Shown in pieces: positions 24,128-28,960 of a stretch of 28,960 nucleotides of DNA (positions are counted from its first letter, which is position 1; every line of letters begins with the position of its first letter). The position numbers were made by a program, and so were the translations under genes. This DNA is from UBA6115 sp964629345 (lineage in GTDB: Bacteria; Bacillota; Clostridia; Christensenellales; Aristaeellaceae): contig CAZVSG010000017.1 of NCBI GenBank assembly GCA_964629345.1, positions 1 through 28,960 of the forward strand, read 5' to 3'. Under the pieces are notes generated by a model. The model saw nothing but the letters and a program-made list of their open reading frames with translations. It did not search any database and had not been told where the DNA came from.

Positions 24128-24433
24128 CTACCATATTTGCAAAAGGCTGTTTATTGAAATCCAGGGGTCTTTGCGTGAGGGCGGTGAATAACCCATGCTC
24201 AGGCGTACAGGCCTGAAGATGACATCAAGGGGAGAGTCCGGGATATCCTTTGACACGGATTTGACGGTTTGCTGGAGGATGTGTGTTACCGCATGGATTT
24301 TTGCATAAGCGACACCCATACTGGCTGACTGCCGATCAGCAGACGGGATCTGACCCTCGCCAAACATTGACCCGACGGGTATGCCGTTACCTTTATCAAG
24401 CTGACGTACAGCTGAATGCCAGGAATGCCGCAA
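24128..24433 (-). pseudogene. Possible remnant of a LacI-type sensor domain (weak)
   Basis: An open frame of 101 codons without a good start (the first codon is TTG with no ribosome site) fills the space between the ribose-operon terminator and the ROK promoter. Its composition looks coding, and part of it (SADRQSASMGVAYAKIHAV, then SPLDVIFRPVRLSMG) resembles the end of a LacI/GalR effector-binding domain, where a thr-Val-X-Gln...MG..A block is followed by a ...RP.L...S tail. There is no DNA-binding part. It could be a decayed regulator or only a chance frame. Nothing else is seen in this roughly 310-nt stretch. Confidence 0.25.
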
Positions 24434-24438
24434 ATCAG

Positions 24439-24468
24439 AAAGACCGCCGATGAGGGCGGCCTCTTTTT
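24439..24468 (-). terminator. Terminator of the ribose-type operon (probably bidirectional)
   Basis: AAAGA (24439-24443) and CCGCC (24444-24448) pair with GGCGG (24455-24459) and TCTTT (24462-24466) around loop GATGAG, with a 2-nt CC bulge. It begins about 16 nt past the stop of the permease gene. The - strand tail is TCTTTCTGATTT; the + strand tail TCTTTTTG is the stronger one, so it can work in both directions. Confidence 0.7.
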
Positions 24469-24483
24469 GCCGTGAGGGAAAAC

Positions 24484-25446
24484 TTATTCCGCGACCGTGA
24501 CAATCATCTTTGCCTTCTGCCGCTGCGAGATGACGTCGAAGGTGACCGCAAAGAGCAGCACAGCGCCTTTGACGACCATCTGGACGAACTCGTTGACGTT
24601 CAGCAGGATCAGGCCATTGGTGAGGACGCCCAGGAAAAGGACGCCCACGATGACGCCGGCGATTTTGCCTTTTCCGCCGGTAATGCTGACCCCGCCGATA
24701 ACGCAGGCGGAAATGATGTCCGTTTCATAACCGACACCCAGGTTGGGGTTGCCGGAATTGACGCGGGACAGGACGATGAGGCCGGCCATGGCGCCCAGGG
24801 CGCCCGCGAAGGCATAAACCATCATCTTGATTCTGCCCGGGGAGATGCCGGACAGCCGGGCTGCCTCCTCGTTGCCGCCGATGCCGTAGATGTAACGGCC
24901 GAAGCGGGTTTTTTCCGTGATGACAAAGCCGATGGCGAACATGACTGCCATGATGATGACCGGGATGGGGATGGGCCCCAAAAACCCCTGGCCGAGCACC
25001 TTGAACGCCGGGGTAAAGCCGTAAATCGCCAGGCCGCCTGTGATGATGAAGGCCAGCCCGCGGAACACCAACTGGGTGGCGAGGGTGACCACGAAGGCAG
25101 GCAGGCGGATTCTGGCGACGAAGAGGCCGTTGAGGAGCCCGCAGACGACGCCGATGAGCAGCACCAGGACCGATGCCAGCACCGGGTGAACGCCGGCGAC
25201 CATCAGCCAGGCCGCGCTGACCGCGCTCAACCCCACGACGGAGCCGGCGGACAGGTCGATGTTGCCTGTGATGATGACCATTGATGCGCCGATGGTGATG
25301 ACGCCGGTGGTCACCACCTGGCGCAGGACGTTGATAAGGTTCTCAACCCGCAGGAAGGAGCGGGAAGAGACGGCAAAAAAGATGACCATGAGGACGAAGA
25401 CGATGATGATGCCCAGGCTAGCAATGTTTCTCTTCAGGTTTTTCAT
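24484..25446 (-). CDS. Ribose-type ABC transporter permease (RbsC family, CUT2)
   Basis: 320 residues with eight to ten hydrophobic segments. Family blocks are visible: ENLINVLRQV at the N-terminus, GNIDLSAGSVVGLSA, TRFGRYIYGIGGNEEAARLSG (quoted in part: GIGGNEEAARLSG) and GGVSITGGKGKIAG near the C-terminus. AAGGAG precedes ATG 25446, 12 nt after the ATPase stop. It forms the membrane channel for the importer whose other parts lie at 25459-28027. CUT2 systems take up monosaccharides (ribose, xylose, galactose, inositol, tetritols and others); the sugar is not visible here. It is the last gene of its operon, with a terminator behind it. Confidence 0.93.
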   Translation of the reverse strand: MKNLKRNIASLGIIIVFVLMVIFFAVSSRSFLRVENLINVLRQVVTTGVITIGASMVIITGNIDLSAGSVVGLSAVSAAWLMVAGVHPVLASVLVLLIGVVCGLLNGLFVARIRLPAFVVTLATQLVFRGLAFIITGGLAIYGFTPAFKVLGQGFLGPIPIPVIIMAVMFAIGFVITEKTRFGRYIYGIGGNEEAARLSGISPGRIKMMVYAFAGALGAMAGLIVLSRVNSGNPNLGVGYETDIISACVIGGVSITGGKGKIAGVIVGVLFLGVLTNGLILLNVNEFVQMVVKGAVLLFAVTFDVISQRQKAKMIVTVAE

Positions 25447-25458
25447 AGCTGCTCCTTG

Positions 25459-26943
25459 TCAGTTTCCGGACGCCAGGTCCAGGATCCTTTCCTGGGTCAC
25501 CTCGTCTCCCTGCACCTGGCCCATCACCCGGCCCAGGCGCATGACGACGATGCGGTCCGACATCCCGATGAGTTCGGGCATGTCCGAGGAGATCATGATG
25601 ACGCTCTTGCCCTGCTTTGTCATCCCGTTCATCAGCTCGTAGATCTCTGCCTTCGCCCCGACGTCGATTCCCCGCGTCGGCTCGTCGAAAACGATGATCT
25701 CGCTGTTGACCGCCATCCATTTGGCCAAGACCACTTTCTGCTGGTTGCCGCCGGACAGGTTCTTGACAATCTGTTCCTCATTTGGCGTCCGGATGGCCAG
25801 GCTCTTGCAGTATTTTTTCGCGGCGGCGGCCTCTCTGGCCTTGAGGACAAAAGCGCCACGGCTGACGGCCTTCATGGAGGCGAAGCAGATGTTGGTGCGC
25901 ACGCTCAAATCCAACAGCAGCCCCTGCTGCTTGCGATCCTCCGGCACCAGGCCGATGCCGCCTGCGATGGCGTCTTTCGGGCTTTGCGCGTTCAGGGGCT
26001 TGCCGAGGACCGTGACGGTGCCGCTGTTGAGCCTGTCCGCGCCGAACAGCGCGCGCGCCAGCTCCGTCCGCCCTGCTCCGACCAGACCGCCAAGGCCCAG
26101 GATCTCACCGCGATGCAGGTCGAAGGAAACATCCTTGAGCTTCCTGTTGGACAAGCCCCTGGCGCTCAGGACGATGTCCCCAACCGGCGCATTCCGCAGG
26201 GGATAGGTTTCCGTCAGGTCCCGCCCGACCATCAGGCGGATGAGTTCCCGCCGGCTGGTATCCTTCACGTCCATGGTCTTTATGTATTTCCCGTCCCGCA
26301 ATACCGTCACCCGGTCGCAGACGTTGAAGATCTCCTCCAGGCGGTGGGAGATATAGATGATCGACACCCCCTGGGCTTTGAGCATGCGGATGACCCCGTA
26401 GAGTGACTCCATTTCCGAGGTGGTCAGTGCGGCGGAGGGCTCGTCCATGATGAGGATGCGGGAGTTGTGGGACACGGCCTTCCCGATTTCGACCAGCTGC
26501 TGGTAAGCGATGCCCAGCTCCTGCACAGCGGTCGACGTATTCAGGCGGACGCCGATTTTTTGAAAGATGTCCGCTGCGTCCCGATGCATCTTCCTGAAGT
26601 CGACGAAACGGCCCCTCATCGGCTCTCGGCCGAAAAACATATTCTCCGCCACTGACAGGTAGTTGAACAGCGTCAGTTCCTGGTAAATCGCGGCGATGCC
26701 CTTGGACTCTGACAGTTGCGGCGTCATATGGGGGAAGGATTCCCCGTCTACGACAATCGACCCGGAATCCGGACGGATGGCGCCGGTGATGCATTTGATG
26801 ACGGTGGATTTGCCCGCGCCGTTCTCACCGACGATGGCGTGCACATCGCCTTCCCTCAGATCGAAGCTTACGCCGCCCAGCGCCAGGACGCCGGGGTAGC
26901 GCTTGACGAGCTGCTGAAGGGAAAGGATGACCTTATCGCTCAT
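25459..26943 (-). CDS. Ribose-type ABC transporter ATPase, double domain (RbsA family, CUT2)
   Basis: 494 residues with two ABC modules in tandem. The first has Walker A GENGAGKST, the signature region AYQQLVEIGKAV and Walker B ILIMDEPSAAL. The second has the degenerate Walker A GLVGAGRTEL, typical of the RbsA C-terminal half, a good signature LSGGNQQKVVLAKW and Walker B IIVFDEPTRGID. Two modules in one chain, coupled to a single permease gene, is the usual CUT2 layout. A GGGAG ribosome site precedes ATG 26943. Cytoplasmic, membrane-associated. Confidence 0.95.
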   Translation of the reverse strand: MSDKVILSLQQLVKRYPGVLALGGVSFDLREGDVHAIVGENGAGKSTVIKCITGAIRPDSGSIVVDGESFPHMTPQLSESKGIAAIYQELTLFNYLSVAENMFFGREPMRGRFVDFRKMHRDAADIFQKIGVRLNTSTAVQELGIAYQQLVEIGKAVSHNSRILIMDEPSAALTTSEMESLYGVIRMLKAQGVSIIYISHRLEEIFNVCDRVTVLRDGKYIKTMDVKDTSRRELIRLMVGRDLTETYPLRNAPVGDIVLSARGLSNRKLKDVSFDLHRGEILGLGGLVGAGRTELARALFGADRLNSGTVTVLGKPLNAQSPKDAIAGGIGLVPEDRKQQGLLLDLSVRTNICFASMKAVSRGAFVLKAREAAAAKKYCKSLAIRTPNEEQIVKNLSGGNQQKVVLAKWMAVNSEIIVFDEPTRGIDVGAKAEIYELMNGMTKQGKSVIMISSDMPELIGMSDRIVVMRLGRVMGQVQGDEVTQERILDLASGN

Positions 26944-27015
26944 GGTTGTCGCTCCCTGATGATCGGTTGTCGCCGGGGGAACCCGCGCGCCCGGAGCGCT
27001 GCCCCGGCATTCAGA

Positions 27016-27052
27016 CCGCAGGCCGGCCCGGAGCTGCCGGGCCAGCCTGCGG
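27016..27052 (-). promoter_or_regulatory. Intercistronic hairpin after the ribose-type binding-protein gene
   Basis: CCGCAGGC (27016-27023) pairs with GCCTGCGG (27045-27052) and GGCCCGG (27025-27031) with CCGGGCC (27037-27043), giving 15 pairs with one C/A mismatch and a 5-nt loop. It lies in the 130-nt gap between the binding-protein and ATPase genes. No U-run follows on the - strand. It most likely stabilises the upstream message or limits read-through to the ATPase. Confidence 0.75.
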
Positions 27053-27073
27053 GGTTGCGTTGAAGCGGGAAGA

Positions 27074-28027
27074 TTACTTGTTCTTTTCGCGCAGTTGTTC
27101 CTGGGTCACGGGGATCATGGGGATCAGCAGATAGTCGGTGTCGAGCTTCCCGTTGTTCTGGATGCCCTGGATGGCGAAATCGATGAGCTCGCGGCCGTTC
27201 CCGTAGGGGTTGATGTCCACCGTCGCGCGGAAGATGGAACCTTCTTCCATCATCTTGTCCAGCGCTTCCTGGGTCGCGTCCAGGCCGCCGATGAAGAAGT
27301 CGTCTGTGATCTTGCCCGCGGCGGAAACTGCCTCGTATGCGCCTAAAGCACCGGCGTCGGTGACGGCGGCGATGACCTTGACGTTGGGATGCGCCTGCAG
27401 GATGGATTCCGTGGCCTTCAGGCCCAGTTCCACCAGGTTGCCCGGCTGCGTGGCGACGATTTTTGCGTTGGGGGCGATGGAGAGGATGCCTTCCTCGATG
27501 CCCTGGGCACGCTGCTGCAGCTCTTTGATGTTTCCTGTGGTCAGGATGGCGACCTCCGCCTCACCGTTCAGGTGGTCCTTGATCCACTGTCCGGCCTGGA
27601 TGCCGCCCGCCCAGCCATATGGATACTCTTCCACGACGTAGTTCAGGTTCGCTCCGGGGACGGGCTGGGCTTGGGAAAGGACCACGATGCCTTTTTCCCG
27701 TGCTTTCTTGGTGGCTTCTTCCAGCTGATTGCCGTCGACAGGGCTGATGATGAGGGCGTCATAGTCGTCGGCGATGAAGTTCTCCATCGCGTTGAGCATG
27801 GCGACGCCGTCCATGTTCGCGTCGTTCATGGCCAGGGTGATATTGCCCAACTCCGCAGCACGCTCTTTCATCCCCTGGGCAATGGTAGCGAAGTAGGTGT
27901 GGTTGAGCAGGGCGGACAGGTAGGCGATCTTGTAAGGGCCTTCCTTGGGCGCCTCTGCCTGGGCGCCGAAAGCGGCGAAGCCCAGCAGCAGGGACAGGGT
28001 CAGGAACAGTGCGATTGCCTTTTTCAT
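27074..28027 (-). CDS. Ribose-type ABC transporter substrate-binding protein (RbsB-like, Peripla_BP_4)
   Basis: 317 residues. Signal peptide about 1-24 (MKKAIALFLTLSLLLG, cleavage at AQA), with no lipobox cysteine. The mature part starts GPYKIAYLSALLNHTYFATI, followed by MKERAAELGN, a DALIISPVDGNQLEEA block and VIAAVTDAGALGAYEAV, all standard for CUT2 binding proteins. AAGGAGG precedes ATG 28027. A hairpin lies on each side of the gene (28049-28068 and 27016-27052). The ligand is a monosaccharide or similar polyol; the amidohydrolase gene upstream in the operon hints that the ligand or its product carries a lactone, amide or carboxyl group (inference). Confidence 0.93.
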   Translation of the reverse strand: MKKAIALFLTLSLLLGFAAFGAQAEAPKEGPYKIAYLSALLNHTYFATIAQGMKERAAELGNITLAMNDANMDGVAMLNAMENFIADDYDALIISPVDGNQLEEATKKAREKGIVVLSQAQPVPGANLNYVVEEYPYGWAGGIQAGQWIKDHLNGEAEVAILTTGNIKELQQRAQGIEEGILSIAPNAKIVATQPGNLVELGLKATESILQAHPNVKVIAAVTDAGALGAYEAVSAAGKITDDFFIGGLDATQEALDKMMEEGSIFRATVDINPYGNGRELIDFAIQGIQNNGKLDTDYLLIPMIPVTQEQLREKNK

Positions 28028-28048
28028 TTGTCATCCTCCTTGTTATTC

Positions 28049-28068
28049 ATAAAGCAATGCTGCTTTAT
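28049..28068 (-). promoter_or_regulatory. Perfect inverted repeat in front of the ribose-type binding-protein gene
   Basis: ATAAAGCA (28049-28056) and TGCTTTAT (28061-28068) are perfect arms with a 4-nt spacer. The repeat contains the stop codon of the amidohydrolase gene and ends about 10 nt before the ribosome site of the binding-protein gene. It can be an mRNA hairpin that limits coupling between the two genes or a protein-binding site; there is no U-run for termination. Confidence 0.5.
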
Positions 28069-28960
28069 TTCAGGTTGAGCAATTGTGCGGCGTTGTCATG
28101 GTAGACTTTTTGCAGCGTTTTATCATCCAGCCCGATGCCGTAGATGTTCCAGTCCCCCAGCTTGATGCCCTTCTCTGTCCGGTAGGGGAAATACTCGTCA
28201 AAGGTTTCCAGGAAGCGGTAATAGATGGGATAACGGCCGATATCCGTGGGCAGCAGGTCCGTGCCGAAGAGGATGCGGTCTGCGTGCTGTGTAAAGAAAC
28301 GGCGGGCAGTGTAGGGCTGACGGCCCAGTTCGTTGATTCGGTCGGCGATGTCGATGAACATGTTTGGGAAACGGTCCAGCCAACGACCGACCTGCTCAAG
28401 GTTTTCCGCAAAGGAACCGACGTGGGGGATAATGAAGGCAGTGTTCGGGTTCTTCTCCAGCAGGTTCTCCTGCATGCGCATCAGCTCCTGGAAGGAATAC
28501 TGGCCCGCGTTGGTAAACTGCCACTCCGGGTGATCCAGGAAGGTGTCGATGTACTCGTTGGTCCGATCCGCCGGCTCAAAGAAGGCGTTCAAATCACCGA
28601 TATGGAAGAGCACCGGCAGTCCGAACTCCGCAGCCGCCACCCAGATGCAGGCAAGCCGCGGGTCATCCGGGCGCAGGTAGTTGCCATTATGGTCCTTGAT
28701 TACCAGGCCGATGACTTTCCAGAACTTCAGCCCCTTGACGCCGTTTTCCTTGTGGGTCTTGATGGTGTTGTAAACCAGGCGCTCGAAGCCCGGCTCCTCG
28801 AACCGCTCGACGTCCACACTGCCAAAGTGAAGGATGAAGTCGCCTGCGTCCTTCAGCTTTTCCGTGACGCGAAGGTACTCCTCCCCCCAGCCGCCGTCCA
28901 GGTTGACAACGTTGACGATGCCTTTCTCCCGGATGGCCGCCACGGCGTCGCGCATCTCAT
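28065..28960 (-). CDS. Metal-dependent amidohydrolase (COG2159-like), cut by the right edge
   Basis: The frame is open to the end of the window. An ATG at 28955 exists, but alignment with the intact paralog (12826-13881) shows about 50 N-terminal residues with the HTH metal motif must lie beyond the edge, so the gene is partial, not short. Visible superfamily positions are GLKFW (candidate bridging Lys), LFHIGD, IIPHVGS and LFGTDLL. It shares long blocks with the paralog, such as INELGRQPYTAR and YRFLETFDEYF. It is upstream of the ribose-type importer genes in the same direction. Hydrolase, lactonase or decarboxylase activity are all possible. Confidence 0.85.
   Translation of the reverse strand, partial: EMRDAVAAIREKGIVNVVNLDGGWGEEYLRVTEKLKDAGDFILHFGSVDVERFEEPGFERLVYNTIKTHKENGVKGLKFWKVIGLVIKDHNGNYLRPDDPRLACIWVAAAEFGLPVLFHIGDLNAFFEPADRTNEYIDTFLDHPEWQFTNAGQYSFQELMRMQENLLEKNPNTAFIIPHVGSFAENLEQVGRWLDRFPNMFIDIADRINELGRQPYTARRFFTQHADRILFGTDLLPTDIGRYPIYYRFLETFDEYFPYRTEKGIKLGDWNIYGIGLDDKTLQKVYHDNAAQLLNLK

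Noticed and set aside
1..28960. CRISPR arrays, rRNA genes, phage structural genes, toxin-antitoxin or defence genes
   Set aside because: Looked for on both strands; no regularly spaced repeats and no matching motifs were seen.

Overview
The window is a bacterial metagenome-style scaffold with two runs of N (516-607 and 9749-9868). It reads as two carbohydrate or organic-acid catabolism regions that face each other across a gene-poor, AT-rich junction near 12.0-12.5 kb. I cannot name the organism. All three solute-binding proteins have signal peptides without a lipobox cysteine, which fits a diderm better than a typical Gram-positive. A tRNA fragment with an encoded CCA, many Shine-Dalgarno sites and a high-GC right half do not narrow this further.

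Left region (1-11995, all + strand). This is one tightly packed operon entering from beyond the left edge. In order it holds: the C-terminus of a PdxA-type dehydrogenase, a damaged DHDPS/NAL-family lyase, a D-2-hydroxyacid dehydrogenase, a DUF1537-type four-carbon acid-sugar kinase (TTG start), a second DHDPS-family lyase, an iron-type alcohol dehydrogenase, a complete Liv-type ABC importer (binding protein, two permeases, two ATPases), and a third and fourth DHDPS-family lyase. A kinase of this family next to PdxA is the known signature of D-threonate/D-erythronate-type catabolism to DHAP. Four DHDPS paralogs plus two dehydrogenases and a Liv importer in the same operon point to a larger pathway for an acid sugar or similar hydroxy-acid that I cannot identify.

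Junction (about 11996-12825). It holds the degenerate C-terminus of an IS3-family transposase, an AT-rich gene-free stretch, and a 23-nt piece matching the 3' end of a tRNA (probably tRNA-Leu, CCA included) followed at once by a good intrinsic terminator. No tRNA body lies upstream. This is what the distal attachment site of an island inserted in a tRNA gene looks like, and the island would be the left region. A chimeric scaffold is the alternative.

Right region (12826-28960, all - strand, generally more GC-rich). One operon starts at a clear sigma-70-type promoter (24122-24094) overlapped by an imperfect 21-bp palindrome. It reads: ROK repressor, NagB-like sugar-phosphate isomerase/deaminase homolog broken by a 1-nt frameshift, PfkB sugar kinase, aldose 1-epimerase, L-fucose-isomerase-family protein, GH4 glycosidase, CUT1 binding protein and two permeases (no ATPase), and a metal-dependent amidohydrolase. 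Upstream of it, ending at a terminator at 24439-24468, is a second operon: a paralogous amidohydrolase (cut by the right edge) and a ribose-type importer (binding protein, double ATPase, permease). In all three ABC systems the binding-protein gene is followed by a strong GC-rich hairpin without a U-tract, probably setting binding protein above membrane components.
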